From Brachycybe producta (lineage: Eukaryota; Arthropoda; Diplopoda; Playtdesmida; Andrognathidae), in NCBI GenBank assembly GCA_036925085.1, contig JAUPFP010000006.1, positions 6,029,984 through 6,093,983 of the forward strand: 64,000 bases of DNA, read 5' to 3'. Below, piece after piece: positions 47,748 to 64,000 of the stretch. The notes under the pieces are model-generated. The model saw only the letters and a list, made by a program, of their open reading frames with translations. It was not told the DNA's origin and did not search any database. The position numbers were made by a program, and so were the translations under genes. Position 1 is the first letter of the stretch. Each line of letters begins with the position of its first letter.

Positions 47748-50655
47748 TCAAAATTCGTCGTGTCTTGTCAACGCTTCTCCAAAATCTGTTGCTTGACTTC
47801 CGACGAAGAGATCGTACTTATTCAATATTTCGTCTTTTGTCAATTTATTATCCTGAACGAATAGAACTCATTAAATATTAAAACAACGAATGATCGAATC
47901 GTTAAAATGAAATGTATGCTCGAAATGTAACCTTGTCTTTATCAGATTCGTAGATCAAGTGTTTCGCTTCGGCTTCTGCGTGATCGTAATCGGGAGGAAT
48001 AATCCAAGACTGGACCTCTTCGCTGTCCATGAAACCATCTCCGTTCTTATCGCGATATTGACCAAACTGTTCCCTTTCGCTGCGTACCCAATCGGGTTCT
48101 TCATCTCCGGGTTCACCTCGGTACATGTCACCTTAACGACAAAAGTTAACGAGCAACGATTAAGTGATAGGAAAAATCCCGTCAGATACTTCAATTCCTT
48201 TCAAAGGCAACATTTAGCAACCATATTAAAAATGTTGTATTAAAATAAAGCTAAACTTAAAACATGTCACATGACAAAACGCAGTTTTTTGTAAAGTTTG
48301 ACTTTGCAAAAGTTAAATGCGTCTAAAGTTCTAAATATGTAAGGTTCCATTCATATTCTTTACTCCGTGCATTTAATTTAAATAGTGAACCATCTTTTAT
48401 ACCGATATACTCCTGCAATGATATTTGTCCATCCTTATCTTTATCGATATCTTCCATCGTCTCCTAAAAAACACATCGAAATCCAAGCAATCAGAATCCA
48501 AAAAAAAAATCGTTCATAAAAAAACAGTCCAAAACCCGACCACTAACCAGTACAACGATTCCTTGCATGTGCGGAGCTTCTTCGGGATGAAGAAAATCGG
48601 CAAATTCGTCTTTGTCTAGATTTCCGTCTTCGTTTTTATCTGCCGATTCCCATCTCCGCTTGTCTCGTCTCATCATATCTTTGTAACTGTAACCATCGTC
48701 TTTAACAACATCGTTATCGTCAGAATCTATAACGACCAAATGTAAATTGAATCAATAAAGCGATCAGAACAAAAAAAATGTCGTAAAACAATCACCATCC
48801 AAGAAGCCGTAAGTAGATTTCTTGTATTCGTCCCATGTTATAATTCCTCCTTCCGAAGGATTGTGTGCTTTCCATTGCCCTTCGACGTCTTCTAATATGT
48901 ATTGTCGCTGTGTCGTCTTTATCCAATGTTTTAACTCTTCGAAAGATACGAATCCGTCAGAATTGTTGTCCATTCGGTCCACGATCTTTCTGTTTTGTAT
49001 TTCATAATTGTGACTCTTTGTCATTAAATAAATTTATTAACTTAAATAAGGTTTCGCATAAAACCTTAATCTCTCTCTACTCTCCTCTGGAGAAAGCTCT
49101 TTGAACGTGTTTGCTTCTTCTTCGCCTAGAATTGCTTCGTGGTCGTAGTCCGGATTGTGTTCGTCATCTGTATAATGTTCTTCGTTGCTCAGAGACTACA
49201 GAAACCGAAAGATTAGCTCGATTAGCGCTTGTTTTCAGGGGCGGACTGGAAGAAACAAAACGATCCGAGAAAACTTTATTTGCCCGCCCCTTTATGTAAA
49301 ATTCTAAAAAACTTTTCTTAGTTTTATTTTATTTGTGCCAACAATAAACATGGTAACTTCTTTTTTTCATCAAGCGTAGTGAGCGATTGTTTTTTTTTTT
49401 TAAAAAAAAAAAGTTCGTAAAACCGGCAAAACTATTTTTAACTTTCTAGAATATTTTCCTACATTCATTCCATTTTCATTTCCAAAATATTTTATTTCAC
49501 CTTTTTTGGATTTTGTATTAAACATCACCTTCTGTTCTTTTATCGTACGATTCTTAAACTTCTATCGAGTTTCATCGTAAAATCAGCAGTCTAATAGGAA
49601 AAAAAAACTAATTCTCCAGCAAAGCAGCCCAACTGAGAAAATGCCCTGATTGCGTGAAAGACCAATCCGCCCCTGGTCATAACTGTTGCAGCTGACATAA
49701 GAAGGCCAGTGTTATCATCTATTAGGCACAGTGCCTATCAGCCGAAAAGCATTTAAGGGCTTGCCAAAAAAATGTACACAGACAAAATACAAATTAATTC
49801 TACAAACTCGATATTAATAAATGCTTAAACGTTTACTAAATTACTATTAGGTCAGAACGTATTATGCATAATTGGAAATACAAAATTAAAATTAACTAGA
49901 ATGTGCCTAAGGCCTACAAAGGTTTTAAAACGGCCCACGTCGCTCGACATGACTGGTCGAGTGTCACTAAAATTCACAAAACTAACAGAAACAGTAACAA
50001 CCTGTCGAAAAACAGTGAAAAACAGGCATGAAATAGTTTTTTGTCCACCAGACCCACGAGGTCCTCAAAGCCCACAATCAAACGCGACCCACAAAGCCCA
50101 TAGGACTTTTAAGGTAGGCAGGTGTGAAATTCGGATTTCTCACTAAAACTCAGAAATTACAGAAAAGACTTATGGCACCGTAATAAAACGTAAATAAATT
50201 ATTTGAAACACAGTAGAGCGTTGGTTATCGGAACCATTTTTTTTTTACTTATTCTATTAGTTTTCTCCACTTTTTGAATAGGAGTTCGATTATACGAACG
50301 TTTGATTATCGGAACAGTGTATGTCCCACATTAGTTCCTATAATCGACGTTCTACTATACATTTAAAACTAGTAGAATTAATGAGAAACTCAATGAAAAT
50401 CTTAATGGGAAATGGCTGAAACTCACTCACAAACCTAATGCAGTTTCTACATTTTCAAGTAATTTATAAATGTTTTCTTGTACAGCCATAGTTTTTTTTT
50501 TTTAATTCTTCATTTTCTGCGTTTTTCGTGAAATACGATATACGAACCTTATCTAAAACCCTCTGTTTTTGATCATCTGGCTTCGGAATGGCAAAACCGA
50601 CTGCCATCAGCAAAAGGCAGACTAAAATCATGACGAGCGGAAGACGAGTTCTCAT
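47748..50655 (-). CDS. CALU: Calumenin, CREC-family ER calcium-binding protein
   Basis: Exons 50655-50548, 49195-49065, 48989-48796, 48726-48548, 48463-48403, 48131-47932 and 47852-47748 join in phase to about 325 aa; human calumenin is 315. A signal peptide ([16 protein letters not shown]) is followed by [19 protein letters not shown] and six EF-hands: [12 protein letters not shown], a degenerate [49 protein letters not shown] and [12 protein letters not shown]. The C-terminus [22 protein letters not shown] ends in HDEF, the ER-retrieval variant typical of calumenin and not the HDEL of reticulocalbins. The protein should reside in the ER/secretory lumen and buffer calcium or assist folding. 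The second hand has a Gly at a usual Asp position and probably binds poorly. Exon 3 starts within CAGAAAG, which restores the frame. Confidence 0.94.
49196..50547 (-). other. First intron of calumenin
   Basis: Separates the signal-peptide exon from the EF-hand exons. No further exon. It holds the Tigger-like MITE at 50211 and AT-rich sequence. Splice sites are AAG/GTTCGT and CTGTAG/TCTCTG. Confidence 0.75.
50211..50356. mobile_element. Tigger/pogo-like MITE, copy 2
   Basis: Left CAGTAGAGCGTTGGTTATCGG, right CCTATAATCGACGTTCTACT, flanked by TA-type sequence on the right. Shares its ends and the TTACTTATTCTATTAGTTTTC core with the 11260 copy. Confidence 0.75.
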
Positions 50656-51929
50656 TTCTAAATATATCTAACAAAAAATCGAGATAAAACCAGAAAAAAA
50701 GTTAAAAACCTGTAAAAAAATTAAAATTAAAACATTTACAATACAAAACATATTTCACTTTTAACATGTGTGGAATTCATTAAAAACTGTATTTTTTTTA
50801 ACTTTGAAGAATATTTGAACAACTTTAGCAGAAGTCAAATACAGAGAAAAGTGAATAACCTCGACAGAAAATAAACTTCAAACACATTTCTTTCCACTTT
50901 AAGATTAGCGCAAATGCTTTACACAAATAACATAGCAGAGTGGGTTATTTGAATAAGCTTTTACACCAATCTTACGCTGACAAGTCTTTCTTACCGTCTT
51001 TTTCAATAAGATTTGACGAATTCAAGCTGCACTTTCTACCTCAAAACGTTCTTCTTAGTTCTCGCTCACCAACAGACAACATTAGATTTATCAAAAATCT
51101 ATTGTTTATATAAAACAATACTAAAAACGCTGAAAAACAATTAGAAAAAAGCGCTAAAATTCCTAGCATTTAACTTTTAGCAACGTGGAAGTTGAAACTG
51201 ACGGCATCCGGAAATGACAACATTTCACCGGAAGTTGGATGACATTCAAGATGATCTCGACCATAAAACTACCAGATAAACGTCACAATTAATAGCCTCA
51301 AAAATGATGTTTCTATAATTAACCAAAATTAGAGCCCTTTATAGAAATAAAGGGCTCTAATAGGGTTTATTAAAAAAATCGTCTGCTTAAAGACTTCATA
51401 AACCATCCCTATTTTTTTCATTTAAGTCGAAAATTTGCAAACAAATTCCGGCAAAATCAAAAACCCACCTTTAATTTCCGCAATAAATAACCTATCATTT
51501 GCTAATAAACAACACAATATTTTTCTATAAAAAATTTTTATTATAAAAATAAATGTTACCAAGAACCTCGTTTCATAAAAATACAAATTTACTATAAGTT
51601 ATAAATGTAAATTGTCAACTTCTACTATGATTTTTAGTAGTCAAATAGTTACAACTCTGCCTCAGAAATTTCGAGGTCTCATGTTTGATAATTATTGTTT
51701 TATACGAATCGTTTATTAATTTTATAATTGGAACAATCCTAATAAATAGGTCCAACTCGCCAATTTATATAAACCATAGCTTGTTCGAAAGACCTCGTCG
51801 AGCTGAATATAAATATACAAATGTATTTTGGTGCAAAAAAACAAACACGCACAAAAACGCGTGCAAAAGTTGGAATTTACATGGAAGTATAAGGCATTTT
51901 AGTTTTTTTTTTTGCTATGTTAACATACA

Positions 51930-52430
51930 GTAGGTGCGTAATGACCTACACGTTTTTAAATAAAATCAAGTGATTTTTAACAAACTCTAGGGGATGTGCC
52001 ACCCAGGCCCCTTGCAACAAGCCTAATTTAACCCAAACTAACCAAACCCACCCTATGTTAACTTAGACCACCCATACAATGTACAGGAAAAAACCTTTTT
52101 CAAAATGCCATTTACCTCCATGTAAATTCTAACTTTTGCACGCACTTTTTTGCTTGCATTTATTGTTCGTGCCAAAAAAGAACATCTGCATATTTCTTAC
52201 TCAGATCCCCAAAATATTTCCAAATTTTGTTTATTTAAATTATTGTGAGCCCCATATACTAGAATTATACCATCTAATTTTGTGTAATTTATGCCATATC
52301 TATATTCATAAAATATATCAATCAAAATAGTTTTGAAAAATGCATTTCAAAAGAAATACGTCACTCATTACGCAGTTGGGTTAAGTTAGGCTTGTTGCAG
52401 AGGGCCAGGGGCACAGCCCCTATAAATGGA
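51930..52430. mobile_element. Inverted-repeat element with GCAACAAGCCTAATTTAACC arms
   Basis: Left arm GGTGCGTAATGACCTACACG, then GGGGATGTGCCACCCAGGCC and TTGCAACAAGCCTAATTTAA; right arm GTTAAGTTAGGCTTGTTGCA, GGCCAGGGGCACAGCCCCT. A second pair, AACTTTTGCACGC and GCGTGCAAAAGTTGGAATTT, links 51856-51885 with 52126-52145, so two inverted repeats overlap. Class unknown. Confidence 0.6.
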
Positions 52431-53033
52431 TTAATAAGATACTTGCAGTTACCTTAATAGTTCATTTATTTGGATTGTTTTTTGATTTTATTTATCATTT
52501 TTATTTTGATTGATTATTTTTGAGGGATTTTTTAGGATTATCGGGAACTATTACTAGATAAAGTTTTCAATTGGTGCTATGAATAATTTTTGTTATGTTA
52601 ATTAACAATGTCTAAAATTTAAAATGCCTAACTTTTATAGTATTTGAGCTATTCATTTTAAAACAGATTGTTTTGCCTGCAAAAAACAGTATCCAATTTA
52701 AAAAAAATTGCAGGATAAAGATGGGATTATCTGCTTAAAGCAAGGTAATTGCAATCCACAAATCAAACAACTTGTAAAATTTAGGAGAAATTATACAAGT
52801 TGTAAAAGCACTTTTATAAATGTGAATAATAATTGTAACTTGAGAGGTTGTATTTTTATGAAACGGGGTCAAGGGTTGCATAAACTTCATGATTTATTGA
52901 AACGGAAAATCAATTTAATAAAATGAGATTTTTCTATTGAAATCAATTACTTTCGGAAATAATATTAAACTTTTAAGATAAATATTTTTTTCAACAAAAG
53001 ATCTCATAAATTATTTACTATTAATTAGTCACT

Positions 53034-53259
53034 GCACTGTAACTTGAAGCTCGTGACGTCATAGGGGTTGACTAAAAATTTAAACAAAATTCCTTCCAAT
53101 TCCTTTTTTAATAGCCGTTATTTATCAGTAAGGCTAAAAGAATTTACCTTCTTGCAAGCACACAGGCAGGTTAGAAGAGAGAGCTATAGGCTCTAATCAA
53201 CCTCTTTGATTGCAAAAAAGTAATTCTTTTTCTGACATCATAAGCTTCAAGTTGCAGTA
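53034..53259. mobile_element. MITE with TGTAACTTGAAGCTCGTGAC ends
   Basis: Left CTGTAACTTGAAGCTCGTGACGTCA's first 20 bases are matched by TGACATCATAAGCTTCAAGT near the right end. An inner pair, GAGAGAGCTATAGGCTC and its neighbours, resembles the hAT MITE core. No coding. Confidence 0.6.
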
Positions 53260-53561
53260 TGGCATCTGTAACATTTTTTTGTCACTCCTGATTTTCATTA
53301 AAAATCATGAAATTTAAATGTTGCAACCCTGAGGTATTTCTTTTTTTTGTTGTTTTGTTATAAAAATATAAATTTCTTATTATATATAATGTGGCAACAA
53401 CTTAAAATATATTTAAATTATAAATAATGACTGAAACTACTAAAAAGACTAGAAGTCAAATGAACGAGTTTGAGCCCAAAAAACAAGTCTCTACTCTCGT
53501 CACAGCACCCTCAATATTAACCAAGAGCACAAACTTTCGACAGAACTTCTCATTCTGTTAA

Positions 53562-55503
53562 TTAGTTGGCATCGTAACCATAAATCTCTTCAAAATCATC
53601 AGCCCCACTAAAACAAAACCATTTCTGATGGAAGAAGAAAAACAAACACATTTAAAATATTTATCTCTAAGCTTTTTTTTTCATTTAGTTACAAACACAG
53701 TTCAAAAGATACAAACAAACCTTTAGAGTTTGTCGGAATGATCTTTTAGGTTTGTCCTTAAAACGCTTAATCACTCTCCGATTCTCCTTCTTAAACTGTA
53801 AAAAAAAACGATAGTGGCACTCTTTATGTTTTATAGACTCATGTAAAAAAAATTGACGTCACTTTACCTGTTTGATCAATCGCCATCTTTTCAAAGATTT
53901 AGGCATTGAAACAGCATGTGCGTAAAGATTGGAGAGTGCTTCGGCAGTTGTTTCGACGTATCGAACCTCTTTGGGAAGCTTCCGGTCGCAGAACGAGAGA
54001 GCCGTTCGAACTGGTTCGTCTGTTTCATCTTTGGTCTAGAGATAAAAGAAGAACAAGGTCAATAAAATCTCCATACGCATTAATATATCACTGTGCACTG
54101 ACCGATAGAGAGACCTTCCCTTCTTTATGCTCATTTATGAGCAATTTCAGGTCCGTCAGAAGAGTAGTTGGTACTTGAAACAGTTCCGCCACATTTTCGA
54201 TCATAAATGCTAAAAAATTTTCCATGTCGTCCTTCTTCAACTTCCAGTCCACAACATTCATCTAGAAGAAGAGGAAAAACGAGACATTGCAATGCTGGAT
54301 ACAAACACGCATATGTTGTTTCTCTCGAGTTACCATTCGTGGACATAGAAGGCACCTCGCAAAGACAATGGCCAAATTTTTTGCATTCATTCTGTTCTCA
54401 TTGCATTGGAGCGAGACTCGACGCAACAAACAGAGGAGATGACGGAGAAGATTCCGATTCTCCTTAGGAATTAAAAGTAGAGCCAAACGTATAGTCTCGA
54501 TTTTTCGATTAGCATCTTCGCAACCGAGATCTTTTAGAGAGATTAAGAAAAATCAGTCATTTCTGCATGAAAACAGTTTAGAATGATTTCGATCATATGA
54601 AGTATAAATGTTACCGGCAATTTCACAAAAGACACTAAAAACATCTTGAGTGAATAGTGAATCGTTAAGATATTCCAACAATTTCACAAGAACGTTGGCA
54701 AAGTCGTAAGAGTCATAACCAGTTTCGTTCAAATCTAAATCGAGATCCGTTTCGTCATCGAACAACTCGTAAACCAATTTCCCTTCGCGAACTCTTGAGC
54801 TGCTCTTGACGAACAACTCATCTCGACAGAGATCTACAATAAGACCAGTATTTCAACACAAAAAGAAAAAAGAAACTTGCTTTAAAGGTGTAACACTAAC
54901 GTTTTTCTTGGCTGAGACCAGTTATTAGGGCATGCAAAGTTTTGGCCATTTCTCGAGTGAGCGAAAGAATAGATGCCTTGTTTTCTAATTCGACTGAAAA
55001 TAATAAAATCAATTATCAAAACTGACTAGTTAATATTTAAAAAAATCAATTTAAAATTCAAATTTAAATCGACTTAAATATCTTTTTTGAAGGTTAATAT
55101 TAAAAGAGATCCTTAAAATTTAAATCGAATCAAAGGTTTTATTTTTCTCATTTAATATTATTATTATTTTAACTTTTTTTTTATTAAAAAAACCTTTTCC
55201 GGTCCCCTTCAACTTTGAATTGCAAGAATCAGAAGAAGAACCCAAAAATCCGAACCTTCGTCGATGAGTTTTGGACGGTTTTTGCTCTACCGTGGTGGTC
55301 GTTTTGAAGACGAAGAAGTCTTCTACCATTGGTACATCCAAATGACGCAACAAATGCATACGGGTCAAAGCCAAAAAACGTTTTGTATCGTGGGCCGAGA
55401 GACATTCAAGGACCGAATAAGGACTTTGATGGAGTTCGAAATATTGTTCCAAACGATCCAAGCCAGTGTCCATATTTGGCCAATCAGTAACACAATCACT
55501 CAT
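53562..55503 (-). CDS. ARHGAP19-like RhoGAP, arginine finger replaced
   Basis: Exons 55503-55194, 54993-54901, 54833-54615, 54530-54334, 54261-54103, 54035-53868, 53795-53721 and 53624-53562 join in phase to about 427 aa. The RhoGAP fold shows SLTREMAKTLHALI, DLDLNETGYDSYDFANVLVK, IPKENRNLLRHLLCLL, NRMNAKNLAIVFA and FMIENVAELFQVP. The C-terminal AEALSNLYAHAVSMPKSLKR followed by LIKQFKKENR matches ARHGAP19. In ARHGAP19 the catalytic loop reads LFRVPGNS; here the ungapped equivalent is LFVKSSSR, so the arginine finger is Val. GELPEPLLT is replaced by EYLNDSLFT. The protein probably still binds a Rho GTPase, but catalysis is doubtful. The first exon is open upstream of the ATG from a good acceptor at 55527, so a 5' non-coding exon is likely. 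Ortholog assignment is from motif memory. Confidence 0.8.
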
Positions 55504-55629
55504 TTCCACCCCTGACCAATGTCCGTCTATACAAATACAATTGATTATGTGTTAATTTTGTTATGGTTTTGTTTAATTTTGGGATATTATTTTGTCTTTA
55601 TCAATCGGGGGCCATATTATAATAATAAG

Positions 55630-55890
55630 GTGGTTTTCACATGAATACTAATTATTCTGACTTTTAGAAACTAGAAGGGTAGCCCACTTATGTGTATTTT
55701 CATGTTATTTTTTTTAAATAGGCTTTGTCATTTGATATGACTTTCAAATTGACTAAAATGGAAGTAGATGTTATTTATTTTTAAATTTTGAATGATATAA
55801 ACACTGACAATAATATGTAATGCAACTACCCTTCTAGTTTCTAAAACACTTTAATTTTATTCTATAACGATAGAATAATTAAAAATATAG
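55630..55890. mobile_element. Fold-back family copy, left member of a duplicated pair
   Basis: TTAGAAACTAGAAGGGTAGCC and CTACCCTTCTAGTTTCTAAAA are complementary. The copy and its right flank (CCTCCAATGAGCAAGGCAGC) recur at 56150-56520. Confidence 0.75.
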
Positions 55891-56149
55891 AGACATGTTT
55901 CCACTCCCATAGCCTCCAATGAGCAAGGCAGCATGACCCCCCCCCCCCCCCCCCCCCAAGTCATAGTGGTCTTTTAAAGAAGAGCGCCACCAAGTGGCTT
56001 TTATACACAACTTTGTCAGTAAGTCTTTTTGAAATTTTGTCTATACACTTAATATATGGGGCTATCATGGGGTTTTGACTAGAGTCCCTCTGTATAGGGG
56101 AATTCCCCTATACAGGCACTCTTAGTTTTGACTCGTTATTTTCTTTAAT

Positions 56150-56470
56150 TGAAATATACATATATTCTGACTTTAAAAATGAAAAATAAAGAAAAAATCT
56201 GAACATTTTATAAACTAGAAAGGTAGCTCACTTATGTGTATTTTAAGGTTGATATTTTTTTTAAAAAAAAATAGGCTTTTTCATTTGATATGACTTTCAA
56301 TGTGACTAAAATGGAAGTAGACGTTATTTATTTTTGAATTTTTGTCTTTTAAAAGGCCTATTTTGAATAATGTAAACACTGACAATACCCTTCTAGTTTC
56401 TAAAACAGTTAAATTTTTCTTAAATGTTATTCTATAAGGATAGAATAATCTAAAATAAAGAGACGTGTTT
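56150..56470. mobile_element. Fold-back family copy, right member of a duplicated pair
   Basis: TATAAACTAGAAAGGTAGCTC and ACCCTTCTAGTTTCTAAAAC, followed by CTCCAATGAGCGAGGCGGCG as in the left copy. The shared unique flank shows that the element and its neighbour were duplicated together. Confidence 0.75.
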
Positions 56471-57246
56471 CCCATAGGCTCTTTATGGACTCCAATGAGC
56501 GAGGCGGCGATGACTAAGCAACATTTAAAATACACCGCCGCTTAATACATTAATTAAGGGACACTTACCTTAACTTCAAAGATGATTTTTTTCGTTATTT
56601 CGGGACAGAACTTAATATTTCCGGCAGTATATGTTCTTTTTGGTATGGGGAATTAAGAGTTCAGTTTATTTTTCGGTTAAATGCGGTAGTAAACCAGTTA
56701 TCAAGAGCACGAGAGAGACGCTAGAAAACACGACCACTCGTTAAGCAAGACAAATTTGGTTTGTTTTTCTTTTAACGGTGGTGTTCTATATAAGAATTTA
56801 GAAACGGCGCCTCTTTACATGTTCTCAACCGTGATTGGTCTATAAAAATTAATATCACGGGACTTTCCCCTAGTCCTGGTCTACAGCGCCACCAAGTGGC
56901 TTTTATAAGCAAGTTAATATGCGGGACTATCATGTATTGACTGTATTGACACAGGCATCTGTAGAGTGTAGATAGCTTCGGAATTTCTTTGCATGTATGT
57001 GAAACTAGGTACTTTCGTACGTCGTTATTTTTTCAAATATCCACGAAAATTGGGCGTGTAATCGGCGTGTCGATTAGGTGCGCCTCCCAATTCCTTCAGT
57101 TTCATGTTTAGCGGTTTTAATTGTATATCTTAATATCATCGATCAATTACTATTCTAATTAAAAAAAAACAACTTCTAATTCTCTATGAAATAAATTTAT
57201 AAAGAAAAAGTCAAATCGTAATCATATTTTTATAAAATCTTCGACT

Positions 57247-57252
57247 TTTATT
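57247..57252 (-). terminator. Polyadenylation signal of RECQL4
   Basis: AATAAA on the minus strand about 150 bp after the RECQL4 stop codon. Confidence 0.45.
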
Positions 57253-57400
57253 TCTAAATAGTGTTTTTGTTCAGTTTTTTCTTTCTTTCTCTCAAGGTGT
57301 TGGTTTTTCATTTTACCTTAAGATTTTACAGAAAAATTAACAATGAAACATAAAATGCTAAAAAAAAAAAACAATTTAATATAAATAAAACCTTTTTACT

Positions 57401-63661
<6,261 letters not shown>

Positions 63662-63702
63662 CTGTAAGCATCTATATTGAAATTCCATTAGTTATCCATA
63701 AG

Positions 63703-64000
63703 TAAAGCTCGGATATTTTTATGCAATATCGTGCAAATGTTTCTGAATCTGTGGCCAAAGTGCCAATTGCCAAATAACAATAACAGCATTCAGATTAAAC
63801 AACAATTATAGTGTTGTTGTTTTTTCAAACAAAAACACTTTTTACATGCTTGGATGTCTACTTAAGTACTATCAGTTGTTAACTAGAGTTCGAGCCAGTG
63901 TTTTCGTTGAAAAAAAAAAAAACATAATTGGTGGTTGATCTAAAGGCGGCCGGGATTGTTACTTGACAATTGGCCCTTGGGCCATAGATTGAGAAACATT
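63703..64000. mobile_element. hAT-type MITE cut by the window end
   Basis: Starts AAAGCTCGGATATTTTTATG, contains ATTCTGTGGCC-like and GGCCCTTGGGCCATAGATTGAG sequence as in the 30429 and 34466 copies. The right terminus lies beyond 64000. Confidence 0.7.

Larger units (their letters stand above)
50656..53561. other. Gene-free region between calumenin and ARHGAP19-like gene
   Basis: 2.9 kb with no supportable exon on either strand. It contains the calumenin promoter side, the inverted-repeat element at 51930-52430 and the MITE at 53034-53259, otherwise AT-rich unique-looking DNA. Confidence 0.6.
55504..57400. other. Upstream region of the ARHGAP19-like gene
   Basis: No coding exon found. A consensus donor GTAAGT on the minus strand at 56563-56568 may close a 5' UTR exon that starts upstream of 56569. 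Two fold-back copies (55630-55890 and 56150-56470) duplicate each other with flanking AATGAGCRAGGCRGC sequence, and a C-run lies at about 55937-55958. Confidence 0.55.

Overview
This window is nuclear DNA of an animal, most likely an invertebrate with a compact, AT-rich genome. The evidence is the gene content (integrin alpha, THAP, calumenin, KIAA0930, ARHGAP19, RECQL4 and an M6P-receptor-like gene), GT-AG introns that are often only 55-110 bp, and many microsatellites and short inverted-repeat transposons. AACCTAACCT-type motifs at 33.9 kb and 45.6 kb would suit an arthropod, but this is weak evidence and I do not assign a phylum. I rebuilt seven protein-coding genes exon by exon from frame, splice phase and family motifs. 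None is a single open reading frame.

Layout. 1-7786: no gene; a 19/20-bp minisatellite, microsatellites, a back-to-back pair of Helitron-like ends and several MITEs. 7787-9933 (+): a seven-exon protein with a mannose-6-phosphate-receptor-type luminal domain and one membrane helix. 9934-12157: intergenic between converging genes, with MITEs. 12158-35320 (-): a complete 24-exon integrin alpha subunit of about 1014 aa, closest by motif to alpha4/alpha9; its 10.9-kb first intron is packed with repeats. 37668-41335 (-): a six-exon THAP-domain protein. 42856-46194 (-): the eight-exon KIAA0930 homologue, with a cluster of CRE sites upstream. 47748-50655 (-): a seven-exon calumenin ending in HDEF. 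53562-55503 (-): an eight-exon ARHGAP19-like RhoGAP that has lost the arginine finger. 57401-63661 (-): a 17-exon RECQL4 helicase whose first coding exon probably lies beyond the right edge.

Six genes from integrin to RECQL4 lie head to tail on the minus strand. Their products act in unrelated places: cell surface, nucleus, ER lumen, cytoskeletal GTPase control and DNA replication. I see no operon or shared pathway.

Non-coding DNA is dominated by short mobile elements. One fold-back family, whose arms contain the phrase CTAGTTTCTAAAACAC and its complement, occurs at about 20 places. Others are hAT-type MITEs (one nested copy has a perfect 8-bp target duplication), Tigger-like MITEs, CAATTAGAA MITEs and non-autonomous Helitrons ending in a hairpin plus CTAG. 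The least ordinary observations are the fold-back family, the palindromic Helitron pair, two GC-AG introns, the RhoGAP active-site loss and the CRE palindromes. I found no credible undescribed multi-gene system.
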